From Paraburkholderia sabiae (GTDB lineage Bacteria > Pseudomonadota > Gammaproteobacteria > Burkholderiales > Burkholderiaceae), in NCBI RefSeq assembly GCF_030412785.1, contig NZ_CP125295.1:4898001-4962000 (forward strand): a DNA stretch of 64,000 nucleotides, written 5' to 3'. Within the stretch, counting starts at the first letter, position 1, and every line of letters begins with the position of its first letter. A program made the position numbers and the translations under genes. The notes under the pieces are model-generated. The model was given only the letters and a program-made list of their open reading frames with translations, was not told the origin of the DNA and did no database searches. This document shows, in pieces, positions 9,661-18,159 of this stretch.

Positions 9661-9788
9661 GCCAGCCGAATGCAGCACAGCCATGAGGGCTCCGGTGAGA
9701 ATGCTTACGTCATTCGTCTGCGCAGCACGTCGTGTGCCCGCGTGCGCGCTTCGCTATGATGATGCGCTGCGACAGTATCCAACAAGCC

Positions 9789-10532
9789 ATGCCCCACAAC
9801 GCGAACACAAACATGAACGACGACGCACCCCTCGTCGAGGCGCATGACATCGTGCGGCGCGACGCGGCGCGCGGTCAGACGCTGCTGCATCCGGCGAGCA
9901 TCGCCATTCATGCAGGCGAGCGCATCGCGATCACCGGTCCGTCGGGTTCAGGCAAGAGCGTGTTCATGCGCGCGCTTGCGCTGCTCGATCCGCTCGAAGG
10001 CGGCGACGTGCTTTGGCGCGGCAAACGGATTGCGCGCGCAACGATCCCGCGCTTTCGACGCCATGTCGCGTATATCCGCCAGCGGCCCGCGCTGCTCGAC
10101 GGCACCGTCGAAGACAATCTGCGCTATCCGTATACGCTGCACGCATATCGCGATGTGCGCTTCGATCGCGACCGTGCAGCGGCGCTTGCGTCGCAGGCGG
10201 GCCGTGCGAGCGATTTTCTCGACCGCTTCGCGAGCGAATTGTCGGGCGGCGAAGCGCAGATCGCCGCGTTGATCCGCGTGCTGCAACTCGAACCCGATGT
10301 GCTGCTGCTCGACGAACCAACGGGTTCGCTCGATCCTGAATCGGCGCTTGCCATCGAAGGACTCGTGCGCGCGTGGTTCGATGCCGCGCCACAGGTGCGC
10401 GCGTGGCTGTGGGTCTCGCACGATCCCGCGCAGGCCGCACGCGTCAACAACCGCCATCTGACGATGCGTGCGGGTGTGCTGGACGATCCGAAGCGCGTCT
10501 CGTCCGCGCACGCCACGGAGAACACGCGATGA
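9789..10532 (+). CDS. fetA: ABC transporter ATP-binding protein, FetA/YbbL-like
   Basis: A 247-residue ATPase with Walker A GPSGSGKS, Q-loop region YIRQRPALLDG, signature LSGGE, Walker B VLLLDEPTG and H-loop WVSHD. It overlaps the next gene, a FetB-type permease, by four bases (ATGA), so the pair is translationally coupled and forms one exporter. In E. coli the equivalent pair (YbbL/YbbM) is linked to iron export and peroxide resistance. The start could also be the ATG at 9813; upstream ATGs before 9789 are less likely because they add a non-conserved tail. Confidence 0.85.
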   Translation: MPHNANTNMNDDAPLVEAHDIVRRDAARGQTLLHPASIAIHAGERIAITGPSGSGKSVFMRALALLDPLEGGDVLWRGKRIARATIPRFRRHVAYIRQRPALLDGTVEDNLRYPYTLHAYRDVRFDRDRAAALASQAGRASDFLDRFASELSGGEAQIAALIRVLQLEPDVLLLDEPTGSLDPESALAIEGLVRAWFDAAPQVRAWLWVSHDPAQAARVNNRHLTMRAGVLDDPKRVSSAHATENTR

Positions 10533-11335
10533 GCCTGCAGAACCTCAGTCTATGGGACTTGGCGATTGCAGCGCTGCTGATCGTCGTGAACGGCGCGGTG
10601 TCGGTAGCGCTGAAGCTCGATCTCGAACGCAAGCTCGCGTGGGCCGCCGTGCGCACCGTCGTCCAGCTGCTGGCGATCGGCTATGTGCTCGCGTGGGTGT
10701 TCGCGTACAACCGCTGGTACGTGGTGCTGCCGCTGATGATCGTGATGACGCTGATCGCGGGCTTCGCGGGCGCGGGACGCGGCACGCGCACCTACGCGGG
10801 ACAGCGCGCGGACAGCATCATGTCGATCTGGGCGAGCGCGTGGCTCGTCGCTGCCGTCGGATTGTTCCTGGTGATTCGCATTCGTCCGTGGTACGAGCCG
10901 CAATATGCGATTCCGATTCTCGGGATGATTCTCGGCAACACGCTGACGGGCGTATCGCTTGGCATCGAGCGGATGACGGAGGAACTGACGGCGCGGCGCG
11001 ATCGAGTCGACATGGCGCTCGCGCTCGGCGCGACGCGCTGGGAAGCCGCGCAGGGACCGGCGCGCCAGGCCGTGCGCGCGGGCATGACTCCGACGCTCAA
11101 CCAGATGGCCGTGGTCGGCGTCGTCAGCCTGCCGGGGATGATGACGGGCCAGGTGCTCGCCGGGCAATCGCCCGTGCAGGCCGTGCGTTATCAGATCGTG
11201 ATCATGTTCCTGATCGCGGCGGCATCGGCGCTCGGAACCGTCGGCGCGGTGCTGCTCACGTACCGGCGGCTGTTTTCGGCTGAGCACCGGTTTCTGGCGT
11301 CGCGACTGGTCGAGCGTCATCCGGGACGTAGCTGA
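10529..11335 (+). CDS. fetB: ABC transporter permease, FetB/YbbM-like (UPF0014)
   Basis: A 268-residue inner-membrane protein with about seven hydrophobic helices. Family marks are LRTVVQLLAIGYVL-type sequence near the N-terminus (here VRTVVQLLAIGYVLAW), PILGMILGNTLTGVSLG, the cytoplasmic coupling stretch MALALGATRWEAA and GVVSLPGMMTGQ.LAG. The ATG lies inside the stop of the ATPase gene (10529-10532), which decides the start. With FetA it would form an iron or other small-solute exporter; the substrate is inferred from the E. coli family, not from this sequence. Confidence 0.9.
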   Translation: MSLQNLSLWDLAIAALLIVVNGAVSVALKLDLERKLAWAAVRTVVQLLAIGYVLAWVFAYNRWYVVLPLMIVMTLIAGFAGAGRGTRTYAGQRADSIMSIWASAWLVAAVGLFLVIRIRPWYEPQYAIPILGMILGNTLTGVSLGIERMTEELTARRDRVDMALALGATRWEAAQGPARQAVRAGMTPTLNQMAVVGVVSLPGMMTGQVLAGQSPVQAVRYQIVIMFLIAAASALGTVGAVLLTYRRLFSAEHRFLASRLVERHPGRS

Positions 11336-11410
11336 CGCAGTCAATCCATTCTTTACGCATGCGGCGCGTCACCTGTGTGACATGCACGCCGCATGCAAGC
11401 GATCTATGCG

Positions 11411-11971
11411 TTACCGTTTCGCCGACACCGCGACCTGCGAGCCATCGCTCAACGTGAGGGTCTTCGTGCTGCCGTTGGTCGGCATCGTGAAGCGCAGCAC
11501 CTGGCTCACGCTCGCGTAGTTTGCACATTTGAGCGACTTGCCGTTGTTCGACACGGTCTTGGTGCCTTTCGGCGTTTGTGCCTGGAAGTTCATCTGCACG
11601 GTCGCGGTACCGTCTTTCGCGACGACGGGGGCGAAGCGGATCTGCGTCTGACGGATCATGGCGCCATTCGGGTCGAGCGGCAGCGAGGACATATCGGGAC
11701 AATCGCCATCGACGGCGACGGGGCCGCCGGGCGGCACGGTTTTCCACGTGAAGTCATCGGATTCGCCGGAACGGATGGTGCGCGTTTCCTGCGAGTTGCC
11801 GAACTGCTTCGACGTGACCTTGACGGTATAGCGGATAGGGCCGTCCGTGGCGGCCTGCGACGTCACCGTGATCGGCGTTGCCGCGAACGCCGGCAGCGCG
11901 ACGAGCGCAAGCGTTGCGCATGCGAGAGAAGCCACAACAGAAACGGCGGGAAGTTTGACGCTGATGCTCAT
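11411..11971 (-). CDS. Secreted hypothetical protein (possibly DUF6013-like)
   Basis: A 186-residue protein with a clear Sec signal peptide (basic start, hydrophobic VVASLACATLALVALP, cleavage after AFA), so it should be periplasmic or secreted. The mature part is rich in Thr, Ser and Val and probably all-beta. It has two cysteines (DGDCPDMSS and SLKCANY) that could form a disulfide. I recall similar small exported proteins as a Burkholderia-restricted domain family, but the assignment is only from memory. It is monocistronic. Its 5' side faces the first repeat element about 135 bases away. Confidence 0.7.
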   Translation of the reverse strand: MSISVKLPAVSVVASLACATLALVALPAFAATPITVTSQAATDGPIRYTVKVTSKQFGNSQETRTIRSGESDDFTWKTVPPGGPVAVDGDCPDMSSLPLDPNGAMIRQTQIRFAPVVAKDGTATVQMNFQAQTPKGTKTVSNNGKSLKCANYASVSQVLRFTMPTNGSTKTLTLSDGSQVAVSAKR

Positions 11972-12106
11972 ACTGTCACCTCGTTGTTGGGCAGCTGCGC
12001 GCTGCGGTTTTTTTCGGTCTTTTTGCGTGTTTCAGTTGAAGTCTAACGCCAAGCGGCGGGTCGTGGCGCGGGTGTTTGTACTGCTTGTCATGGGCTGGTT
12101 CTTTTC
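11972..12106. other. Upstream region of the secreted protein gene
   Basis: About 135 bases between the 5' end of the minus-strand secreted-protein gene and the repeat element. It is T-rich around 12006-12025 and should hold the minus-strand promoter, but no box is convincing. Confidence 0.3.
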
Positions 12107-12162
12107 GCTGGCCTCCGCGATTTCGTATCGTGCTGCATGCGTTGCCCCTGTGCGGGGCGGCA

Positions 12163-12196
12163 CCTACTTTTCTTTGCAGCGGCAAAGAAAAGTAGG
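12163..12196. repeat. Perfect hairpin in left arm of repeat copy 1
   Basis: Stem CCTACTTTTCTTTGC (12163-12177) pairs with 12182-12196 around a four-base AGCG loop. The mate in the right arm has a CGCT loop, its reverse complement. Confidence 0.9.
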
Positions 12197-12544
12197 CAAA
12201 AGAAAGCCGCTTTTATACCTCCGGTGCCCGCCAGGATAGCGCTTCGGCATGCCGCAGTTGAGCTGTCGCGCAGCGACGCCAACACTCCGTAGAAAGCCCG
12301 CAGTTAACTGCGCACGGCGCGAACACACACACACTCTGGAGCACATAACGCCGCAATCAGACCGACGGCAAACACACAAAAACAAGCCGACAGAATGTGC
12401 CCCAGGTGGATGTCATCTTTCGCGCCGCGCGCGCCTGACTGCGGGCTTTCTACGGAGTGTTGGCGTCGCTGCGCGACAGCTCAAAGACCGTGTGCCGTGG
12501 CGTTATTCTGGCGGGCACCGGAGGTTTGGAGCGGCTTTCTTTTG

Positions 12545-12578
12545 CCTACTTTTCTTTGCCGCTGCAAAGAAAAGTAGG
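12545..12578. repeat. Perfect hairpin in right arm of repeat copy 1
   Basis: Stem 12545-12559 with 12564-12578, loop CGCT. Same 15-bp stem as in the other three arms in the window. Confidence 0.9.
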
Positions 12579-12634
12579 TGCCGCCCCGCACAGGGGCGAC
12601 ACTAGCAGACCGACACGAAACCGCGGATGCCAGC

Positions 12635-12715
12635 AAAAGACAAAAAGCAAAAAACAAAAAACAAAAAAGCAAAAACAAAAAGCCAGAATCGCGACTATCG
12701 TCGCAGACAAAAAAA
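12635..12715. repeat. A-rich simple repeat and shared outer flank next to copy 1
   Basis: Runs of four to six A separated by C or GC (12635-12680), then TCGCGACTATCGTCGCAGAC (12689-12708) and seven A. The same flank with one change follows copy 2 (39281-39300). Read on the minus strand it lies directly after the stop codon of the dehydrogenase gene. Confidence 0.8.
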
Positions 12716-13732
12716 TCAAAACCCGGCCAACACCAGCTTCCCAATCGCGCGCCCTTCTTCAAGCATCTTGTGCGCGCGCCGCACATTCTCCGCATTGATC
12801 TTGCCGAGACTCTCACCAACAGTAGTCCGCAACGTCCCAGCGTCGACAAGACGCGCCACTTCAGTCAGCAGCTTATGCTGCTCGATCATATCGGGCGTCC
12901 CGAACATGGACCGCGTGAACATGAACTCCCAATGAAACGCGGCGCTTTTCGCCTTCAACAACTCGACCGGAACGGGTCGGGCATTCTCGACGATCGTGGC
13001 AATCCCGCCCTGCGGCTTGATCACAGCAGCGGCCGCCGGAAAATGCCGATCGGTGTCATTGAACATCAACACATAATCGACCTGCTCGAAGCCGATCGCC
13101 TTCAACTGCTCGGGCATGTCGCCGAAATGATCGACGATATGATCCGCGCCCAGCTCCTTCGCCCACTTCGCCGATTCGGGCCGCGATGCCGTCGCGATCA
13201 CCGTCAGCTTCGCCAGTTGCTTCGCCAGCTGAATGCCGATCGAACTCACGCCGCCCGCGCCGCCGATAATCAGCACCGACTTGCCCGCGTCCCCGCCCTG
13301 CGGCGATACGCCCAGCCGGTCGAACAGCGCCTCCCATGCGGTGATCGCCGTCAGCGGCAATGCAGCGGCCTGCGTGAAATCGAGCGACGCCGGCTTGCGG
13401 CCCACGATCCGCTCATCGACGAGATGAAACTCGCTGTTCGCGCCCGGGCGCGTGATGCTGCCCGCATAGAACACGGGGTCGCCCGCCTTGAACAGCGTCA
13501 CGTCCGGCCCGACAGCCTCGACGGTCCCCGACGCGTCCCAACCCAGCACGCGCGGCGTCTTTTCAACGGTGTCCTTCGGCGAGCGCACCTTGTAGTCCAC
13601 CGGATTCACGGAAATCGCCTCGACCTTCACGAGAATGTCGTGCCCCGTCGGCTGCGGCTTGTCGAGTTCGACGTCGACGAGCGACTCGGGATCGTCGATG
13701 GGAAGGTAACGGGTCAGTCCAATGGCTTTCAT
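12716..13732 (-). CDS. Zinc-type alcohol dehydrogenase family oxidoreductase
   Basis: A 338-residue medium-chain dehydrogenase/reductase of the quinone-oxidoreductase branch. The N-terminal GroES-like domain (about 1-135) lacks the zinc-ligand cysteines of classical ADH. The Rossmann domain carries the nucleotide loop IIGGAGGVSSIGIQLAKQL. It most resembles the TIGR02817-type family, probably NADPH-dependent reduction of quinones or enones. The start at 13732 has CCAGGAG just upstream; a longer frame to 13789 does not. A LysR regulator is divergent 166 bases away, the usual arrangement for a regulator and its target. The last 70 or so codons switch to T- and G-ending codons as the gene nears the repeat. 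Confidence 0.88.
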   Translation of the reverse strand: MKAIGLTRYLPIDDPESLVDVELDKPQPTGHDILVKVEAISVNPVDYKVRSPKDTVEKTPRVLGWDASGTVEAVGPDVTLFKAGDPVFYAGSITRPGANSEFHLVDERIVGRKPASLDFTQAAALPLTAITAWEALFDRLGVSPQGGDAGKSVLIIGGAGGVSSIGIQLAKQLAKLTVIATASRPESAKWAKELGADHIVDHFGDMPEQLKAIGFEQVDYVLMFNDTDRHFPAAAAVIKPQGGIATIVENARPVPVELLKAKSAAFHWEFMFTRSMFGTPDMIEQHKLLTEVARLVDAGTLRTTVGESLGKINAENVRRAHKMLEEGRAIGKLVLAGF

Positions 13733-13898
13733 GACGGCTCCTGGGTTCGTGTGAGGTTTCTGAGCAATTCGCGGACAGCGGCGCAGCATCTGATTCGTCA
13801 GTACCGCGCCGATCGCGTTGACTCAACTGTAGAAAATTCTTTACGCTGTGAAAACCGGCGTAATGGCTGAAACATTTTCTGGAATTTCCAAATAATCG
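13733..13898. promoter_or_regulatory. Divergent promoter region between dehydrogenase and LysR genes
   Basis: 166 bases, AT-rich between 13825 and 13895, including TGAAACATTTTCTGGAATTT. LysR regulators usually bind T-N11-A dyads in such shared regions; several T...A spacings fit, but none stands out enough to name an operator. Confidence 0.4.
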
Positions 13899-14849
13899 AT
13901 GGACACGGTTCTTCAGACAGCATTGAGCGAACGCGACCGCCTCGACCTGCTCGACGTCGCGCTGTTCGTGCGGGCGGCGTTGCTGGCGAACGTATCGGCG
14001 GCGGGACGCGAGTTCGGACTGTCGCCCGCCGTCGCGAGCGCGCGGATCGCGAATCTGGAAAAGCTGCTGGGCGCGCGTCTGCTGCATCGGACGACGCGCC
14101 GCGTCAGCCTCACGCAGGAAGGCGAAGTGTTCATGGCGCGCGCTGAAACGCTGCTCGACGCGGCGGCGGCCGCGCGCGCGTCGGTCGGACGCGGACAGGC
14201 CGAGCCGCAGGGACGGCTGCGCGTGTCGATGCCGTCGTCGTTCGGCCGGCAGCATGTGTCGCCCGTGATCGCGGCGTTCCTGCGTCGCTATCCGGGCGTG
14301 AGCGTCGATTTGCGTCTCACCGACACGATCGTCGATCTCGTCGATGCCGGCGTCGATGTCGGCATCCGGCTAGGCGCGCTGAAAGATTCGACGCTCGTCG
14401 CGCGGCGGCTCGCGGCGAACCGGCGCGTGATCTGCTGCGCGCCGTCGTATCTCGCCGAACGCGGCACGCTGCATCATCCGTCCGATCTCGCGCAGCATGA
14501 GTGCGTGATCCTCGCCGATCAGCGCGACTGGTCGTTCGTCACGCCCGCGGGGCCGCTCAGCGTGCGCGTCGGCGGGCGGCTCGCCACCGACAACGGCGAA
14601 GTGATACGCGATGCCCTGCTCGCGGGTTTCGGCATCGCGCTGAAATCGACGTGGGACGTCGCGCCTTATCTTCGCAGCGGCGAACTGGTCAGCGTGCTCG
14701 ATTCGTATCCGCTCGCCGAAACGGTCGCGATCTGGGCGGTGTATCCGTCGCGCGCGTTCGTGCCGCCGAAGACCGTCGCGTTCATCGATTTTCTCGCCGC
14801 CCATTTCGGCGACCCGCCGTATTGGGACACGGACAACAAGACAGTTTGA
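13899..14849 (+). CDS. LysR-family transcriptional regulator
   Basis: A 316-residue regulator with an N-terminal winged helix-turn-helix (residues about 12-70: LFVRAALLANVSAAGREFGLSP then LEKLLGARLLHRTTRRVSLT) and a C-terminal periplasmic-binding-like effector domain. The sequence around residue 130 (DTIVDLVDAGVDVGIRLGAL) is typical of the CrgA/DmlR-like group often found next to dehydrogenase or efflux genes. It is divergent from the MDR-type dehydrogenase, which is its likely target along with its own gene. The effector is unknown. Confidence 0.92.
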   Translation: MDTVLQTALSERDRLDLLDVALFVRAALLANVSAAGREFGLSPAVASARIANLEKLLGARLLHRTTRRVSLTQEGEVFMARAETLLDAAAAARASVGRGQAEPQGRLRVSMPSSFGRQHVSPVIAAFLRRYPGVSVDLRLTDTIVDLVDAGVDVGIRLGALKDSTLVARRLAANRRVICCAPSYLAERGTLHHPSDLAQHECVILADQRDWSFVTPAGPLSVRVGGRLATDNGEVIRDALLAGFGIALKSTWDVAPYLRSGELVSVLDSYPLAETVAIWAVYPSRAFVPPKTVAFIDFLAAHFGDPPYWDTDNKTV

Positions 14850-14856
14850 CGCTCAC

Positions 14857-15171
14857 TCAACGACGCTTGTCACCCGTTCCAGCGGAATTCTCGTTGACAT
14901 GCTCATCGTTCTGCGTGCGTTCCTGATAGTCGCCGCCGCCGCGCCGGTCGGTATCCTCAAGCCCATGCTCGAGGTCGCTGTGCGCCTGTTTGCCGACGCC
15001 GCGCGGCTCATGCTCGTGCTGCGACTCCATGCTTTGATCCGATTCGTGTGGCAACGGCGCGGCCTCTTCGCCGAACGGACGCTTCGGCACGTTCGACTGG
15101 TCGTTGCCTTCGGGGCGGGTTTCGTACTCTTCGTGCTCGTCGCCCGTCGCGTGTTGCTGCGATGTCTTCAT
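14857..15171 (-). CDS. Small acidic hydrophilic protein
   Basis: A 104-residue protein starting MKTSQQHATGDEHEEYETRP, with no hydrophobic core, many Glu, Asp, His, Gln and Arg residues and the phrase NVPKRPFGEEAAPLPHES. It is expected to be intrinsically disordered. I recall near-identical hypothetical proteins in other Burkholderiaceae, but no function. The ATG at 15171 has GGGAG about seven bases upstream, better than a longer frame to 15210. It converges on the LysR gene (stop codons seven bases apart) and lies just downstream of ligD on the same strand, so it may be co-transcribed with the repair genes or act as a stress protein; both are inferences. Confidence 0.65.
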   Translation of the reverse strand: MKTSQQHATGDEHEEYETRPEGNDQSNVPKRPFGEEAAPLPHESDQSMESQHEHEPRGVGKQAHSDLEHGLEDTDRRGGGDYQERTQNDEHVNENSAGTGDKRR

Positions 15172-15244
15172 GATGCTCTCCCTCAATTGCATGCGATGAC
15201 GCTCGCGCATCCCGCACTTTGCCCATCTGCCGATGCGCGAAGTC

Positions 15245-18097
15245 TCAATCGTGTTCCGCCGTATCGAGCCTGCGCCGCATCGCGGCCGTGATGCGCTGCT
15301 TCGTCTTCGCGTAATCGGCCCACGGATCGCTTTTCAGCGCATCGAGCCGCTCATGCACGTTGGCGATGTTCCATTGATCGCCCGCCGTCGTGCCGGGCAC
15401 TTCGTCCCATGCCAGCGGCACCGACACGCCCAGCCCAGGCCGCGCGCGCAGCGAATACGCGCAGACGGTGCTTGATCCACGACCGTTGCGCAGATAGTCG
15501 ACGAAAATCTTGCCCTTGCGATTCTGCGCGCCCATCTTCGCGGCGAAGTGCTTCGGCAGCGCGGTCGCCATGTGCTGCGCGACGGCCTGCGAGAACGCCT
15601 TCACTTCGTCCCAGCCCAGTTGTTTCGCGATCGGCACGACGACATGCAGCCCCTTGCCGCCGCTCGTCTTGCAGAACGACGCGAGGCCGAGTTCGTCGAG
15701 CAGTTCGCGCGTGAGTTGCGCCGCTTCGATCATCCGCTTCCAGCCGAGCGCCGGGTCCGGGTCGAGATCGAACACCATGCGGTCCGGCTTCTCGATGTTC
15801 GCGGCCACCGCGTTCCATGTATGCAGTTCGATCGTGCCCATCTGCGCCGCGCCGACGAGCGCCGCTTCGCTCTCGATCGTCAGCAGCGGCGGATGATCGG
15901 GGTCCAGTCCCGGATGCTGCGTGATATTCGGAATCGCGAGCTTCTGGCTGTGCTTCTGAAAGAACAGTTCGCCGCCGATATCCTCCGGCGCGCGCACCAG
16001 CGCGACAGGCCGGTCCTTCAGAAACGGCAGCATCCACGATGCCACCGAGGCGTAGTATTCGGCGAGTTCGAGCTTGCTCGCGCCCGTGCTCTTGTCGATC
16101 ACGCGATCGGGATGCGAGATGCGAACGCCGGAAACGGTCGCCGTGCCCGCCTTGCTGGATCTGGCCTTTGAAGTTGCCTTCGGTTCGGCCTGCGGCTGAG
16201 CCTTAGCCTGAACCTCCGCCGTCTTCGACTTCGACACACGCTTTTTCTTCGCCGGACCGGCTCCCGATTCTTCCATGATGTGCTGCACGTCATCCCCCTT
16301 TTGCGGCGCTTCGTGGACGATCTGCTTCGCGGGCTTGTCGCTGCGCAAGCTGACGAACGACGCCTGCCGCACGACGCCGTCGCTCGTCCATTCCGCGAAG
16401 TTGCATTCGGCGACGAGTTCCGGCTTCACCCAATGTACGGGCGTGCGGCTTCGTTCGCGCGGTTCGCTCGCGAACGGCATCGTCGCCGTTTCGCGCGCGT
16501 CGAGTGCCTTCTTGATCGAGCGCAGTTTGGTCGCGTCGAAACCGGTGCCGACGCGTCCCGCGTATTGCAGCTTGCCCTTCGTGTCGTACACGCCGAGCAG
16601 CAAAGCGCCGAACGCTTCGCGGCTGCCCGCCGGCTCCGAATACCCGCCGATCACGAACTCCTGACGACGCCTGCACTTGAGCTTGATCCACGCGGGCGAG
16701 CGGCCCGACACATAAAGGCTGTCGCGCCGCTTGCCGATGATGCCTTCGAGCTGCATGTCACACGCGCTCTTCAGCAACTGATCGGCATCGAAACCGAAGT
16801 CCGACGAAAAGCGCAGTGAATCGTCGCCGACGGTTTCGAGCAGCGCGCGCAGAATCGCGCGACGCTGCTCGAGCGGCACACCGCGCAGGTCGTAGCCGTT
16901 CAGATAAGGCAAGTCGAACAGATACAGCGTCATGTCTTGCGGACGGTTCGCGTCGAAAGCGTTTTGCAGCGCCTGGAAATTCGGCACGCCGTTGCTGTCG
17001 AGCACCACGGCTTCGCCATCGAGCCACGCGCTGTCGACGCCGACGTTCGCGATCGCCTTGACCTGCTTGCTGAACTTCGCGCTCCAGTCGTTGCCCGCGC
17101 GCGTGAAAATCTTCACGGGTTCCTTCGACGTGCGATCGATGCGCGCCAGCACGCGATAGCCGTCGAACTTGATTTCGTAGAGCCAGTCGTCGCTGGCGGG
17201 CGCGCTGTCGACGAGCGTCGCCAGTTGCGGCTTGAGCGCGGCGGGCAACTTCGCCTCGACGGCGCCTTCGATCGACGGATGTTCAGCCAGTTCGCGCAGC
17301 GATTGCGCGTTGCGCGTCGCGACGATGTCGGGACGGTCGTCGGGCGTGCCTTTGGCTTTGCGCGACGAAGCAGCCTTCGACGCCTTCACCGACGCGTTCG
17401 CGCGTTCCTCTTTGGTCTTGCCTGCTACCGCTTTGCCTGCGCCATCCGCACCATACGCACCATTCATTCCGCCGCGCGCGCCCGGCGCATCCGACAGCAC
17501 GCTGCCTTGCCGCGCTTCGAGTACGTCATAGTCGGCTTCGCTTCGCGCTTCGTCGTCGCGCTCCTTGATGAGGAGCCACTGCTCCTTGTCGCCGCTGCCG
17601 CGCATGTGACTGCGCACGAGCGTCCAGCCGCCGTGCAGCTTGTGGCCGTTCAGATGGAACTTGAGCTTGCCCGCCTGGTACGCTTCACGTCCGCCCGCTT
17701 CGCCGCCCACGGGTTCCCACGTGCCACGATCCCAGACGATCACCGACCCCGCGCCGTAATTGCCCTCGGGGATGTCGCCTTCGAACGAGCCGTATTCGAT
17801 CGGGTGATCTTCGACATGCACGGCGAGCCGTTTGACGGACGGGTCGAGGCTCGGTCCCTTCGGCACGGCCCACGATTTCAACGTGCCGTCGAGTTCGAGA
17901 CGGAAGTCGTAGTGCAGGCGTCGTGCGTCGTGTTCCTGAATCACGAACGACAACTCGTGCTGCTTCGCCGTCTTCCGTGCCGGGGCCTTCGCGGACGTTG
18001 CGCGCTTCGTGCTCTTTGCGCGTCCGGCGACACCCGACGGCTCCGGCGTTTCATTGAAGCGGCGCTTGCGCTGATAGGTCTCGAGCTTGTCGGTCAT
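15245..18097 (-). CDS. ligD: Multidomain DNA ligase D for non-homologous end joining
   Basis: A 950-residue fusion with the order 3'-phosphoesterase (residues about 45-190: HDARRLHYDFRLELDG, with EGNYGAGSV), ATP-dependent ligase (about 285-600; catalytic Lys310 in YEIKFDGYR, OB domain with the VGTGF motif), low-complexity Lys/Ala linker (about 605-655), and primase-like polymerase (about 660-945; metal motif VFDLDPD). It processes and seals double-strand breaks held by Ku. The ku gene is 62 bases upstream on the same strand, so the pair is an operon. The PE-LIG-POL order is that of Burkholderia/Pseudomonas LigD (mycobacteria have POL first). All three active centres look intact. Confidence 0.97.
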   Translation of the reverse strand: MTDKLETYQRKRRFNETPEPSGVAGRAKSTKRATSAKAPARKTAKQHELSFVIQEHDARRLHYDFRLELDGTLKSWAVPKGPSLDPSVKRLAVHVEDHPIEYGSFEGDIPEGNYGAGSVIVWDRGTWEPVGGEAGGREAYQAGKLKFHLNGHKLHGGWTLVRSHMRGSGDKEQWLLIKERDDEARSEADYDVLEARQGSVLSDAPGARGGMNGAYGADGAGKAVAGKTKEERANASVKASKAASSRKAKGTPDDRPDIVATRNAQSLRELAEHPSIEGAVEAKLPAALKPQLATLVDSAPASDDWLYEIKFDGYRVLARIDRTSKEPVKIFTRAGNDWSAKFSKQVKAIANVGVDSAWLDGEAVVLDSNGVPNFQALQNAFDANRPQDMTLYLFDLPYLNGYDLRGVPLEQRRAILRALLETVGDDSLRFSSDFGFDADQLLKSACDMQLEGIIGKRRDSLYVSGRSPAWIKLKCRRRQEFVIGGYSEPAGSREAFGALLLGVYDTKGKLQYAGRVGTGFDATKLRSIKKALDARETATMPFASEPRERSRTPVHWVKPELVAECNFAEWTSDGVVRQASFVSLRSDKPAKQIVHEAPQKGDDVQHIMEESGAGPAKKKRVSKSKTAEVQAKAQPQAEPKATSKARSSKAGTATVSGVRISHPDRVIDKSTGASKLELAEYYASVASWMLPFLKDRPVALVRAPEDIGGELFFQKHSQKLAIPNITQHPGLDPDHPPLLTIESEAALVGAAQMGTIELHTWNAVAANIEKPDRMVFDLDPDPALGWKRMIEAAQLTRELLDELGLASFCKTSGGKGLHVVVPIAKQLGWDEVKAFSQAVAQHMATALPKHFAAKMGAQNRKGKIFVDYLRNGRGSSTVCAYSLRARPGLGVSVPLAWDEVPGTTAGDQWNIANVHERLDALKSDPWADYAKTKQRITAAMRRRLDTAEHD

Positions 18098-18159
18098 GAT
18101 CGATATGCGCTTCCTGTTGTGCGGCAGGCGACGTGGCGTGCGTCAACGGCGCGCGGACC

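Larger units (their letters stand above)
12107..12634. repeat. Composite inverted-repeat element, copy 1
   Basis: About 528 bases made of a left arm (12107-12304), an asymmetric core (about 12305-12437) and a right arm (12438-12634) that is the imperfect reverse complement of the left. Arm termini are GCTGGC(A/C)TCCGCG. Each arm has a GCCCC/GGGGC mini-hairpin and a perfect 15-bp hairpin (12163-12196 and 12545-12578) built on CCTACTTTTCTTTGC. Copy 2 at 38714-39245 has the same parts with the core and the distinctive arm halves reversed. There is no transposase or credible ORF. The right end is followed by an A-rich tract of C/G-interrupted A runs. It behaves like a non-autonomous repeat family; identity unknown. 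Confidence 0.9.

Noticed and set aside
7267..9759. 830-codon open frame opposite the AsmA-family gene
   Set aside because: Antisense shadow; arginine-rich translation with no domain, while the minus strand gives a clear AsmA protein.
11972..12715. CRISPR array or integron-like attC hypothesis for the repeats
   Set aside because: There are only two inverted arms, no regularly spaced direct repeats with unique spacers, no cas or integrase gene, and no attC-type R/L boxes.
12249..12849. Open frames on both strands inside and next to repeat copy 1, translating to FAAAKKSRCRPAQG-type peptides
   Set aside because: The frames follow the hairpin sequence and recur only because the repeat does. They have no ribosome site and read in both directions.
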